A stretch of DNA of 64,000 nucleotides from CAIQPS01 sp963843455 (GTDB lineage: Bacteria; Actinomycetota; Thermoleophilia; RBG-16-64-13): assembly GCA_963843455.1 (NCBI GenBank), contig CAWJKE010000007.1, positions 1 to 64,000 of the forward strand, written 5' to 3'. Shown here one piece after another: positions 9,540 to 18,249 of the stretch. Position 1 is the stretch's first letter, and the number at the start of each line of letters is the position of its first letter. Made by a program: the position numbers and the translations under genes. The notes under the pieces are model-generated. The model had not been told where the DNA came from. It searched no databases and was given only the letters and a program-made list of their open reading frames with translations.

Positions 9540-10251
9540 TTAGGTCAAGCTCCCGACCAGCTTGCCGATGCCGTACGTGATCGCCATCACTAGTGCCCCA
9601 CCAACGACCACCCTGAGCGCGGCGCGCCGTCCCGGTGCTTCTCCCAAGCGCGCGCTGACGAAGCCGGTGATCGTGAGAGAGATGAGGACCGCAGCCACCG
9701 TGACCCAGAGGCGATAACCCGCCGGTGGCAGAAGGACCGCGAGCAGTGGCAGCATGGCCCCGACCACGAACGAGACGATGGATGCGGATGCCGCGGCCCA
9801 GGGGCTTACCAGGTGATGAGGATCCACCCCCAGCTCGTCTCTTGCGTGCGCGTCCAGCGCGTCTTGAGCCGTCAGTCGAGTCGCGACGTCGCGGGCCATG
9901 TCGGCTGGCAGGCCCTTCGCTTCGTGGATGCGGGTGAGTTCCTCGAGTTCCAGCTCAGGCTGAGAGTCCAACTCACGTCGTTCTCGGTCGAGTCAGGGTG
10001 CGCTCGGTATCGCGCTGCGTCGACACCGACACGTATTCGCCCACTCCCATCGACAGCGCTCCGGCGACCATCCCCGCCAACCCGGCGGTCAGCAGTGCCG
10101 TGCGACTCTGCGTAGCTCCTGCAACGCCGACGACCAATCCCGCGATGGACAAGATGCCGTCGTTGGCTCCCAGCACTCCTGCGCGCAACCAGTTGGTCCT
10201 GCGAGCCGTGCCGCTGCCGTGGGGCTCGATGTGTCCTGAGTCGGCGTTCAT
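9540..10251 (-). CDS. VIT1/CCC1-family iron/manganese transporter, one frameshift
   Basis: Membrane transporter of the vacuolar iron transporter family. The N-terminal half has NWLRAGVLGANDG, then VVGVAGA and the helix with MGVGEYVSVSTQRD; the cytoplasmic segment follows with ELEELTRIHEAKGL, then three more membrane helices. One extra base near 9992 splits it after TERTL; deleting it gives the expected Arg/Glu-rich DRERREL join and about 236 residues. The ATG at 10251 falls just after the stop of the HD-domain gene. Probably exports or sequesters Fe2+ or Mn2+. Confidence 0.8.
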
Positions 10252-10256
10252 TCTGT

Positions 10257-10791
10257 CTAGGGCATCTCCTCCAAGCAGTTGCCACGCGCTATCGACCAGC
10301 TTGAGCGATTCCTCGTACCGCAACTGTACCGGGTCGAGATCGTATATGCGCACCCGGTCGAGGCCGTCGGCATCCTTGAGCAGCCACAGTACCCGGAGCA
10401 TGGTCCCCGGTTCCGGTCTGTGGCCGGGCTCCAGCGCCGCCGCCCTGTCTATGGCCAGATAGTCCGCGACCGAATGCCACTCCATGGCGAAGAAGGTCCG
10501 GGCGAGGACCTGTGGATCGACGCCGGCATGCAGACCCAGTCTGCGGACCTTGGCCACACTGTTGGGCCCATGCTCGGGCTCGCGGCCGTCGTGGGTCCGT
10601 CCGATATCGTGCCAGGCCACCGCCAGCACCACCGACTGGAACCACTCGGGGTCGATATCCCTGGCCTCAGCGATGGCGCGCGCGTGTACGAGCACACGCC
10701 GAGTGTGCGAGATGCCGTGGATGCCGGCAGGGCGCTCGAACCAATCCGGTTCGAGCGGATAGGCCAGAGGATCGAAGCCGGCTGGGTCCGT
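10257..10791 (-). CDS. HD-domain phosphohydrolase, start uncertain, one probable frameshift
   Basis: An HD-superfamily protein of about 175 residues: GISHTRRVLVHA supplies the first His, VAWHDIGR the HD pair and FAMEWHS a further His. This pattern fits small metal-dependent phosphohydrolases acting on nucleotides. Near 10274 an extra base carries the frame into the following VIT gene; removing it gives a natural end QLLEEMP and a TAG at 10257-10259, six bases before the VIT ATG. No ATG, GTG or TTG is in frame at a sensible place; an ACG at 10791 follows GAGGAAG. The true start could lie elsewhere if another base error exists. Confidence 0.6.
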
Positions 10792-10795
10792 GGCG

Positions 10796-11048
10796 CTACG
10801 CTTCCTCGCCAGGCTGCCCGACGACGATGATAGGCGTGCCCACCGGCACCTCCACCTCTGCAGTCGAGGAGGATCTTCAGCACCACCCCGGCCGTCTCGG
10901 TCTCGAGGTCGTAGGTGATCTTCTCGGTGACGATCTCGGCGATCACCTGGCCCGCCTTGACCTCGTCCCCCTCGCCGACCAGCCAAGCACCCACCGCCCC
11001 GGTCTCCATCGTCAGCCCCAGCTTGGGCATTCCTATCGTTTCGGCCAT
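10796..11048 (-). CDS. Stand-alone lipoyl-domain protein (E2-like carrier), one frameshift
   Basis: A single lipoyl domain of about 83 residues. It starts MAETIGMPKLG, carries the lipoylation Lys in TEKI (about residue 43) and, after removing one extra base near 10862, ends in PVGTPIIVVG and a stop. It lacks the peripheral-subunit-binding and acyltransferase domains of a normal E2. It directly follows E1-beta, so it should accept the acyl group made by the E1 pair. The catalytic acyltransferase would have to be elsewhere; a lipoamide dehydrogenase is present at 34486. Confidence 0.75.
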
Positions 11049-11058
11049 GTTCGTCCTC

Positions 11059-12031
11059 CTAGAACAGCGTCCTTGCGGCCGCCTTGATGTCTTCAGCATT
11101 GACGATGAACTCGGATTCCAGGGCGGGGGAGAAGGGCACCGGCGTATCCGGGCCGGCCACCCGCTTGATGGGCGCGCTGCAGAGAGCCGAACCCCTCATC
11201 GGCGATGACCGCGGCGATCTCTCCGCCGAAGCCGCCGGTGAGACAGGCCTCGTGGACTATGACGACGCGTCCCGTCTTCGCGACCGAGGCAAGGATGGCC
11301 TCCTTGTCGAGCGGGATGAGCGTGCGCAGGTCGAGCACCTCGGCGCTGATCCCGTCCTTTTCCAGGTCTGCGGCCGCGGCCAGGCACTGCCGCACCATGG
11401 CCGAGTAGCAGATGAGGGTGACGTCCGAGCCCTCTCTCTTCACATCGGCCTTGCCGATGGGGATGGTGTAGTCACCCTCGGGAACCTCGCCCTTGGAGGC
11501 GTAGAGCATCTTGTGCTCGAGAAACACCACCGGGTTGTCGTCGCGGATGGCCGAGATGAGCAGCCCCTTGGCGTCGGCCGGGGTCGCCGGGGCGATGGTC
11601 TTCAAGCCCGGAATGTGGCAGACCAATGCCTCCAGGCTCTGGGAATGGTGCGCCGCCGCGCCGATGCCGGCGCCGATGGCGGTCCGGACGACCATCGGGC
11701 AGCTCACTTGCCCGCCGAACATGTAGTGGATCTTGGCCGCCTGGTTGAACAGCTCGTCGCCTGCGATGGGCAGGAAGTCCACGAACAGGATCTCGACCAC
11801 GGGGCGCAGTCCCGCAGCCGCGGCTCCGACCGCGTGGCCGATGATGGCCGTTTCGGAGATGGGGGTGTCGAGCACCCGGCTCGGCCCGAACTCCTTGTAC
11901 ACCGGGCCGGTCACACCGAAGCTGCCCCCGAACTTGCCCACGTCTTCGCCGGCGATGTAGATGTTGGGATCGCGCCTCATCTCCAGGATGAGCGCCTCGG
12001 CCAGGGCCTGCATGTAGTTGATGGTCCTCAT
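11059..12031 (-). CDS. 2-oxoacid/acetoin dehydrogenase E1 beta subunit, one frameshift
   Basis: Thiamine-diphosphate-dependent E1 beta subunit (pyruvate, branched-chain 2-oxoacid or acetoin dehydrogenase type). Motifs include GEDVGKFGG, the ETAIIGHAVGAA segment, FVDF, and the C-terminal VHEACLTGGFGGEI. One extra base near 11179 diverts the frame; repair gives the expected ending with RVAGPDTPVPFS and LE, then a TAG at 11059, about 323 residues. Its ATG overlaps the stop of E1-alpha (ATGA), so the two are translationally coupled. The lipoyl protein follows after 10 bases. Confidence 0.85.
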
Positions 12032-12999
12032 GCCCGGTCTCCCACATACACACCGGCGGTCAATTCCGACTTGTCGGGGAAGGGGCTGGTCTTTCCGTAC
12101 TCGATGGCGGCGTCCATCTCGGCGTCGGCCTCTTGTTGGATGGCCTGGAGCTCGGCTTCGGTCGCCACTTCCCGGCCGACAAGGACGGCGGCGAATGTGG
12201 GAATGGGATCGCGCTTGAGCCAGGCCTCGTGCTCGGCCGGGTCGCGGTAGGTGGCCATGTCGCCGATGAAGTGGCCCCAGTGACGCCAGGTCTTGGCCTC
12301 GATAAGGGTGGGGCCGCCACCTGAGCGCGCCCTCTCGACCGCTTCGGCCGCTACCTCCCGCACGGCGAGCACATCGTTACCGTCGACCACCACTCCCGGG
12401 AAGCCGTAAGCGGCGGCGCGGTCGGCCACGTCTTTCAACTTCATGTGGTCGGACTGATAGTTCGCCACCCCGTACAGGTTGTTCTCGCAGATGTAGACGG
12501 CCGGCAACTCCCATATGGCGGCGAGGTTGAGGGCTTCGTGGAAAGTGCCCCGGTTGGTGGAGCCGTCCCCGAAGAAGGACACGGAGACCTTCTTCTCCCC
12601 CCGGTATTTGGCGGCGAAGGCCGCCCCGGTGCCGATGTTGACGGCCGCGCCCACGATGCCGTTCGCGCCCAGCATCCCGTGAGCCATGTCGGCAATGTGC
12701 ATGGAGCCGCCTTTGCCCCGGCAGTATCCATCGACCTTTCCGTAGAGCTCGGCGAACATGCGGTCGGGCTCTCCGCCCCGGGCCAGCAGGTGGCCGTGAC
12801 CCCGGTGGCTCGTGACGATGTAGTCGTCCTTGTCGAGGACGGCCATCACTCCGGCTGCTATGGCCTCCTCTCCGCTGTAGAGATGGAGGAAGCCGGGCAT
12901 CCCGCCCTTGAGGAACGCCTTGCGGGCGTGCTCCTCGAAGGAGCGGATGCGGACCATGCAGCGGTAGAGGTCTAAGAGTGCTTCTCTGTCAGCGGTCAT
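12028..12999 (-). CDS. 2-oxoacid/acetoin dehydrogenase E1 alpha subunit
   Basis: A 323-residue ThDP-binding E1 alpha. The ThDP motif starts GDGSTNRGTFHEALN (residues 143-157); other marks are SHRGHGHLLARG, GKGGSMHI and WRHWGHFIGD. It best resembles the AcoA/PdhA group used for pyruvate or acetoin cleavage; the exact 2-oxoacid is not decidable from sequence. Runs in an apparent operon of SDR, E1-alpha, E1-beta, lipoyl protein, HD, VIT and SnoaL. An adjacent SDR would fit acetoin or diacetyl chemistry but this is inference. Confidence 0.88.
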   Translation of the reverse strand: MTADREALLDLYRCMVRIRSFEEHARKAFLKGGMPGFLHLYSGEEAIAAGVMAVLDKDDYIVTSHRGHGHLLARGGEPDRMFAELYGKVDGYCRGKGGSMHIADMAHGMLGANGIVGAAVNIGTGAAFAAKYRGEKKVSVSFFGDGSTNRGTFHEALNLAAIWELPAVYICENNLYGVANYQSDHMKLKDVADRAAAYGFPGVVVDGNDVLAVREVAAEAVERARSGGGPTLIEAKTWRHWGHFIGDMATYRDPAEHEAWLKRDPIPTFAAVLVGREVATEAELQAIQQEADAEMDAAIEYGKTSPFPDKSELTAGVYVGDRA

Positions 13000-13023
13000 C
13001 GACGATCGATCCCTTCCCCGGAC

Positions 13024-13797
13024 TCAGCGTTGCACGCAGTACTGCATGCCCCCGTCTATCAGGTACATCGCGCCGGTGCAGAATCCGCCGGTGTCGGAAG
13101 CCAGGAATATCATGAGCTCCGCCACCTCGGAAGGCGCTACGTACCGTTTGAGCAGAGTAGCATCCTGAAGCGTCGCCCGCCCCTTTGAGGGATCGTCGGG
13201 GGAGAGGTCGGCCTCGATCCCGTGGATCATCGGAGTGTCCACCAGTCCGGGATTGACGGTGTTCACCCGGATCTTGTGGGGAGCGAGCTCGACCGCCGCC
13301 ACCTTCATCACGGCCGTCAGCGCGTGCTTGCTGGCAGTGTAGGCGACGCTCCCCGGGTTGCCGACGATGGCGCCCACCGAAGAGGTGATGACGATGGCAC
13401 CGCCGCCTCTCGCGATCATGTAAGGGATGGCGTGCTTCATGGTGATCACGACGCCGGTGACGTTCACCTGGAGGACCTGGTTGAACGAGTCGATCGGGCA
13501 GTCCTTTATGTGTGCGTGCTGCCCGAAGATGCCGGCGTTGGGGATGAGGACATCGATGCCGCCGAAGCGCTTCGCGGCTTCGGCCATGGCCGCCGCCATG
13601 GCGGCCTCGTCGGTGACGTCGGCGACGAAAGGCACGACTTCGGGCGCCAGTGGACCCACGGCCAGCTCCAGCGCCGGTCCGTCCCGGTCGACGGCCAGGA
13701 CCCTGGCGCCTTCCGCCGCGAACAGAGTGACGGCGGCGAGGCCGATACCCGAAGCGGCGCCGGTGACGACCGCGACCTTACCCAGCAATCTGGACAC
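13024..13797 (-). CDS. Short-chain dehydrogenase/reductase
   Basis: A 257-residue SDR with TGAASGIGLA (12-21), PNAGIFG in place of the usual NNAG, catalytic Tyr/Lys in YTASKHA and the closing TGAMYLIDGG. Asp 37 in AVDRDG points to NAD use. It lies 24 bases upstream of E1-alpha on the same strand, so it may act on acetoin, 2,3-butanediol or another hydroxy compound feeding that complex; this is inferred from position only. Confidence 0.85.
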   Translation of the reverse strand: MSRLLGKVAVVTGAASGIGLAAVTLFAAEGARVLAVDRDGPALELAVGPLAPEVVPFVADVTDEAAMAAAMAEAAKRFGGIDVLIPNAGIFGQHAHIKDCPIDSFNQVLQVNVTGVVITMKHAIPYMIARGGGAIVITSSVGAIVGNPGSVAYTASKHALTAVMKVAAVELAPHKIRVNTVNPGLVDTPMIHGIEADLSPDDPSKGRATLQDATLLKRYVAPSEVAELMIFLASDTGGFCTGAMYLIDGGMQYCVQR

Positions 13798-13806
13798 AGA
13801 GACCTC

Positions 13807-14473
13807 CTAGATGCCTACGAATCTCACCGCGTCGCTCAGGGGACGCCGGGCACTGCGGAACGCATCCTCGGCGTCCGTGGCGTCGGGATAGCCCAGGGCG
13901 ATGCCGATGACTATCAGAAGTTCCCGGGGGATGCCCAGCTCGTTGCGGAGCATGTCCGGGTAGACCACGAGGTTGATGGCGATGGCCGAGTCGACGCCGT
14001 GGTCCTGCGCCGCGAGAACGATGCTCTGACACATGGCTCCCAGGTCGAACATGGACCAGGCCCCGAGCGTCTGGTCCATGCAGAGGTAGACGGCACACGG
14101 CGCACCGAAGAATGCGCGGTTCGCCATGAGGAAGTCATGATGAAAGCGCCGGGTCTTCCGGCGTCGTCCCCCGGATCTCGGCGCGGCCTGCCGTCAGTTC
14201 CTTTGTGCGGGCGCGGCACTCGGACGTCCAGGCACCCGGGAAGGGGACGTCGGGGTCGGAGGGCACCTTCTCCAGCGTCCGTTCCTGGGATATGCGCCGG
14301 ATCCGCTCGAACACGTCGCCCCCGGCGACGAAGATCTCCCAGGGCTGCGTGTTGGCCCACGAAGGAGTGGCAAGCGCGTCGTCCAGGATCGCCTCGAGCG
14401 TCTCCCTGGGCACGGGCCGGTCGAGGAAGGCGCGGACGGTCCGCCGGGCTCTGAGGGCGTCACCTACCTGCAT
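13807..14473 (-). CDS. Nitroreductase-family protein, one frameshift
   Basis: FMN-dependent nitroreductase/dehydrogenase fold of about 221 residues after repair. The N-terminal part has RARRTVRAFLDRPVP and PSWANTQPWE, the FMN-binding signature; the C-terminal part has FDLGAMCQSIVLAA and IVIGIALGYPD. An extra A within 14143-14145 breaks the frame: repair joins EDPAL to HHDFLMANR. Such flavoproteins reduce nitro groups, quinones or enoates using NAD(P)H. Start ATG 14473, with GGAAAGGA upstream. First gene of a same-strand run. Confidence 0.8.
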
Positions 14474-14587
14474 CGATGGTTCCTTTCCTGGACAAACCTG
14501 CGGAACAGAGATAATCGTTGTGGATGCTCGATAGTACCTTTCCCTCTCATCTATCGAAAGTGGCGGATTAGGGTATACGGGGACGTC

Positions 14588-14887
14588 ATGAGGAGCCTCA
14601 AGGAGAGCGCCGGGCCATCGGTCCGGATTGAGACCGTGACGGGTCCCGAGTGGACCGAGGGTGGTGTGACCGTCACGCCGGTGGCCAGATCGCTCAGAGT
14701 CGGCGGGGGAGGGGGACTTTTGGTGCGCACCTGGCCAACCGCGGTCCTGGTGTCGGAAGAAGGGCGGACTTCTCGTCTGCGCATCGTCGACGTCACGCGA
14801 TGGGCGCAGGTCGCTATCCTGCTGGCTGCACTGCTATGGGTATTCCAGATATGGACGCGGACAAGGACCCGAAAGGAGCGGTCATGA
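14588..14887 (+). CDS. Small membrane protein upstream of a GerW-like gene, unknown
   Basis: A 99-residue protein: soluble N-terminus with a Gly run near residues 39-43, then one membrane helix at about 74-87 and a basic tail ending in Arg/Lys. Not recognised. Its stop overlaps the ATG of the next gene (ATGA at 14884-14887), so the two are translationally coupled and probably work together. Confidence 0.55.
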   Translation: MRSLKESAGPSVRIETVTGPEWTEGGVTVTPVARSLRVGGGGGLLVRTWPTAVLVSEEGRTSRLRIVDVTRWAQVAILLAALLWVFQIWTRTRTRKERS

Positions 14888-15369
14888 ACGAAGGTATCGA
14901 CGGCCTGCTGGAGAACGTAGGCAAGGAGTCGGAGGCCCGGTCCCAGGCGCTTCAGCGGCTGTGGTCCGCCGGCGATGCCAAGGCGGTATTTGGCCAGCCG
15001 GTGTCGTCGGGCGATTACACGGTCATCCCCGTGGCGGAGGTCGCCGCCGGCGGTGGATTCGGCTCGGGCATGGGGTTCAATTCGCTCCGCAGGCGGCGGG
15101 GAGCGGCCAAAGGCGAGCCTTCCGAAGCGCCGGCCGGCATCGTCGAGGGCGACGAGGCTCCGGGTCCGGCGTTGGAAGGCGCCGGGGGCGGGGGAGGAGG
15201 CGGGGGAGGAGCCATGGCCCGCCCGGTCGCGGTGATCGTCCTGGGCCCCGACGGGGTGAGGGTGAAGCCGGTACTCGACACGACCAAGCTTGCTCTCACA
15301 GCGCTCGGGGCCTTTGGGGCCGCCACGGCCCTCTCGATGCGCTTGGTGGGAAAGAAGCGCTGGCGCTGA
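14884..15369 (+). CDS. GerW/YtfJ-family spore protein homologue
   Basis: A 161-residue protein with the GerW/YtfJ pattern: an N-terminal helix ending before AVFGQPVSSGDYTVIPVAEV, a Gly-rich middle, then ARPVAVIVLGPDGVRVKPV. The central linker contains a run of Gly residues coded by a GGG/GGA tract at 15185-15215. In Bacillus YtfJ (GerW) is needed for some germinant responses, but homologues are widespread in non-sporulating actinobacteria, so it does not prove sporulation. A short hydrophobic segment near the end may anchor it. Confidence 0.7.
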   Translation: MNEGIDGLLENVGKESEARSQALQRLWSAGDAKAVFGQPVSSGDYTVIPVAEVAAGGGFGSGMGFNSLRRRRGAAKGEPSEAPAGIVEGDEAPGPALEGAGGGGGGGGGAMARPVAVIVLGPDGVRVKPVLDTTKLALTALGAFGAATALSMRLVGKKRWR

Positions 15370-15426
15370 CCCGAGCCTGACCGGCGGTTGCGGCCTGCTG
15401 GATGTCGTGCGGGTCTGTTACCCGGC

Positions 15427-16230
15427 TCAGCGAAGCGGCCCCGTCCAAGGAAGAAGCGCGGCAAGCGCTGCGAGCAGTCGGGCGGTCTCGAGGTGATCCT
15501 GCAGACGGTACCGGGCCAGCGTCGGGCGATCGGCGTCGCCCACGAAGACCCCGATCCCCCAATCTGCCACTGCGGCGAACATGTCCTCGTCCGTCAGGTC
15601 GTCGCCGACGGCGATCGGGTAGCCGCCTCCCAGCCGCTGCATGAGCCAGAGCAGAGCCTTTCCCTTGTTCCAGTCGCCCGGTGGGTGGAACTCGTACACC
15701 AGCTTGCCCTCGGTGACTCGGAGCGCGGGAAGTGCCTCGGCGACGTCCGCGACCGCCCGTAGCACCGATGCGTGCCGGGCCTCGGGCACCAGCCGGTAAT
15801 GGACAGAGAGCGATAGGCCCTTCTCCTCTACCAATGCTCCTTCCACGGGCTGCAGCGCCCTGATGAGCTGCGCCGCCGCCTGTTTGAGTTGCGGCCGGTA
15901 GTCGGCGCCTACCTCCAGCTCGATCCCCGATCTGAGTGGTCCCCTGATGTGGAATCCATGATCCGCCACGTAGTAGACCGATCGCACTTCTACGATGTCT
16001 CGGAGGTCGTCCAGACCGCGTCCGGAAACGATTGCCACGGGGCACCGATCGGCCAGGTCCTCCAGGAGCTTCCTCGTCGACGCCGGCAACTCCACCATGT
16101 CGGGCCGGGCTTGGATGGGGGCGAGGGTGCCGTCGAGGTCCAAAAAGAGGGCGACGGCCTCTCCGGCTGTCTGCCGTTGAATGTCGGGCAGGGCTTCGAG
16201 GGCGCGAGGAAGAGCTCCGGCGTCTGGCAA
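15427..16230 (-). CDS. otsB: Trehalose-6-phosphate phosphatase
   Basis: HAD-superfamily phosphatase of about 267 residues that removes phosphate from trehalose 6-phosphate. Motif I is FLDLDGTLAPI with the nucleophile and acid Asp, motif II is IVSGR, and motif IV is GDDLTDEDMF; the OtsB-specific SVHYR and EFHP blocks are present. A TTG at 16230, 8 bases after GGAGG, is preferred over the GTG at 16239, which abuts that ribosome site. No OtsA synthase is adjacent. Divergent from the DUF4388 gene. Confidence 0.88.
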   Translation of the reverse strand: MPDAGALPRALEALPDIQRQTAGEAVALFLDLDGTLAPIQARPDMVELPASTRKLLEDLADRCPVAIVSGRGLDDLRDIVEVRSVYYVADHGFHIRGPLRSGIELEVGADYRPQLKQAAAQLIRALQPVEGALVEEKGLSLSVHYRLVPEARHASVLRAVADVAEALPALRVTEGKLVYEFHPPGDWNKGKALLWLMQRLGGGYPIAVGDDLTDEDMFAAVADWGIGVFVGDADRPTLARYRLQDHLETARLLAALAALLPWTGPLR

Positions 16231-16352
16231 CTGGGCCACCTCCGTTCAAGATCGTTCCTTTCGGGACCGAATGGTATCGGAAACTCTCAAGTCAAGCCCG
16301 ATACCTTGCCGATAAACCCGATTGGCGGGCAAGAGCCGAGGGGAGCAAAGCG

Positions 16353-17048
16353 TTGATTCTGCAAGGATCGATAGAAAGGTTCGACCTGGGGAGCGTTCTG
16401 CAGTTCCTTGCGCACAACGCCGCCACTGGGATCCTCGAGATCCGCGACTTCGAGGAGCACGGGCGCATCTACCTGGTCAAGGGACGCCTGGAAGGGATTT
16501 CCTTGCCGCGGACCGACGACAGGCTGGGAGTGCATCTGATCAAGGGTGGAGTGCTGAACGAGGACCAACTCGCCAGGGTCCTCATGGAGGAGATGCCGGG
16601 CTTCGAAGGGGCAGAAGGACACAAGCCGCTGGGCCAGCGTCTTGTTGAGAGAGGTTTCACGAATGAAGGCATCATCCGGCAGGCGATGTACCGTCTGATC
16701 ATGGCCCGGATGTTCGAGCTCGCCCATTGGCGCACCGGGGAATTCGCCTACGACGAGCCCGACGAGATGCCTGAGTTCCAGATCGCGATCCGGGGCGACG
16801 TGCAAGAGCTGCTTCTGCGGACGCAGATACGCATCGACCAGGGGGAACGGCCCAGAAAGCAGAGCGGGCGTCAGGCAGGCGGATCCGTGCTCCGGGTGCC
16901 CCGCTACCGATTGTTCTCCCTCAATAAAGCTCAAGTACCTCAAGAAGGACCTATGCGTGTGGCGCAAGATGAGCGCCGTGCCGGATGTTCGGCGCGAGCC
17001 CTACGCTGCAGCCCAGGAGGCTCGCGCCTCTGCGGATCCGCGGAGTGA
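16353..17048 (+). CDS. DUF4388 (PATAN-like) protein
   Basis: About 231 residues. The first 100 match the DUF4388 pattern (LQGSIERFDLGSVLQFLA, TGILEI, GRIYLVKGRLEG), a domain often found in regulators of gliding motility and signalling. A second helical part contains LGQRLVERG and a tryptophan-bearing GEFAYDEPDE, as in these proteins. The TTG at 16353, preceded by GGGGAG, is taken as start because the frame upstream overlaps the trehalose phosphatase gene. The last 40 residues are basic and low-complexity. Confidence 0.65.
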   Translation: MILQGSIERFDLGSVLQFLAHNAATGILEIRDFEEHGRIYLVKGRLEGISLPRTDDRLGVHLIKGGVLNEDQLARVLMEEMPGFEGAEGHKPLGQRLVERGFTNEGIIRQAMYRLIMARMFELAHWRTGEFAYDEPDEMPEFQIAIRGDVQELLLRTQIRIDQGERPRKQSGRQAGGSVLRVPRYRLFSLNKAQVPQEGPMRVAQDERRAGCSARALRCSPGGSRLCGSAE

Positions 17049-17078
17049 GATGGTCCTAGAGGGGGCGTGGACCCAGTT

Positions 17079-18074
17079 CTAGACCGCGGGGTGTAGCACC
17101 AGCTTACCCAGCACCTCGCCGGCCTCGATCATCTCGTGCGCGAGTCGAGCCTCTGAAAGTGGGAGCACCCTGTAGATCGGCGGCTCGAGGTCGCCCGCGG
17201 CGATCAGCCCGAGCACCTCCTCCTTGACCCTCCTGAATCCGGCCGGGTCGCTGTCGTGCACGTGGATGGAGAAGTACCTGATCCCGTAGCAGCCTTCGCA
17301 ACGGCTCTGGAGGATGTGGATTATCTCCTTGTCCTCGGGATAGCCGCCCAGATAGTTGTAGAGAATGATCTGCCCGTACGTGGCCAGCATGTCGAACTGG
17401 CGGCAGAAGGCGGGACCGGCTACCTGGTCATAGACATAGTCCACGCCTCGGCCCGCGGTGAGCCTCCGCACCGCGGCGACGTCGTCCTCCGCCTTGTAGT
17501 TGAACACCTTCTTCGCGCCCAGACTTCTCAAGTAGTCGCACTTAGCCGACGTGCTGGCGCTGGCGATGACGTTCACCTTCTTGTACTGCGCCAACTGGAT
17601 CACTGCCGTGCCGACCCCGCCGGCCGCTCCGCCGATGTAGAGCGTCTGCCCCTCAGACGCCTGGACTATCTGGTTGAGCAGCCCCCAGGCGACGAAGTAG
17701 TTGAAGGCGGCCGCAGCCGCGTCGAAGTCCGTGCCTTCCGGGAGGGGCGCTACGTCATCCGCGGTCACCGCCATGTACTCCGCGTAGGTACCGTAGACAG
17801 CCATATGGAGCACGTGCACCGGTTGGCCCACTGTGAACCCCGACACTCCTGGCCCCAGAGCCGCGATCGTGCCCGCCATCTCGTAGCCGAGCGTCACCGG
17901 GAAGGGACTGGTGAGCCACTGGCTGCGCCCCGTCCGCACCCGCCAGTCGGCCTTGCAGACGCCGGCGGCCGCCATCTTCACCAGCACCTGTCCGGGGCCG
18001 GGGGTCGGGATCGGCAGATCGACGTACTTGAGGACTTCAGGACCGCCGAACTCCTCGAACACCACTGCTTTCAC
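17079..18074 (-). CDS. Zinc-type alcohol dehydrogenase/quinone oxidoreductase (MDR)
   Basis: A 331-residue medium-chain dehydrogenase/reductase of the quinone-oxidoreductase branch. It starts MKAVVFEEFGGPEVL-like, has the GroES-like domain (PGPGQVLVKMAAAGVCKADW) and the NAD(P)-binding GGAAGGVGTA (about residues 152-161). It lacks the catalytic zinc Cys/His set of classical alcohol dehydrogenases, as is usual in quinone reductases. GTG 18074, with GGAGGA 7 bases upstream, is chosen over an upstream ATG. Confidence 0.85.
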   Translation of the reverse strand: MKAVVFEEFGGPEVLKYVDLPIPTPGPGQVLVKMAAAGVCKADWRVRTGRSQWLTSPFPVTLGYEMAGTIAALGPGVSGFTVGQPVHVLHMAVYGTYAEYMAVTADDVAPLPEGTDFDAAAAAFNYFVAWGLLNQIVQASEGQTLYIGGAAGGVGTAVIQLAQYKKVNVIASASTSAKCDYLRSLGAKKVFNYKAEDDVAAVRRLTAGRGVDYVYDQVAGPAFCRQFDMLATYGQIILYNYLGGYPEDKEIIHILQSRCEGCYGIRYFSIHVHDSDPAGFRRVKEEVLGLIAAGDLEPPIYRVLPLSEARLAHEMIEAGEVLGKLVLHPAV

Positions 18075-18249
18075 CGGATGTCCTCCGTTCAGATGCTCTC
18101 GGTAGGGGCCACAACCGTCGCCCACTCTGGTTCAGATTCGCAGTCTCGCTCGCGGAGCGCCGAAGTGCAAGAGTCGAAGCGGGACCGATAGAGTGAGATC
18201 GGCCGGTTCGCGGGTATCTCTTCCAGCGCAAGCCTAACGGGAGGCGACG

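Noticed and set aside
10257..10986. HD domain and VIT transporter as one fused protein
   Set aside because: The join disappears when one extra base near 10274 is removed, giving a stop just before the VIT ATG; VIT proteins normally start at this point.
15185..15215. G-rich tract as a tandem repeat or G-quadruplex element
   Set aside because: It encodes the Gly linker of the GerW-like protein and is explained by codon bias.
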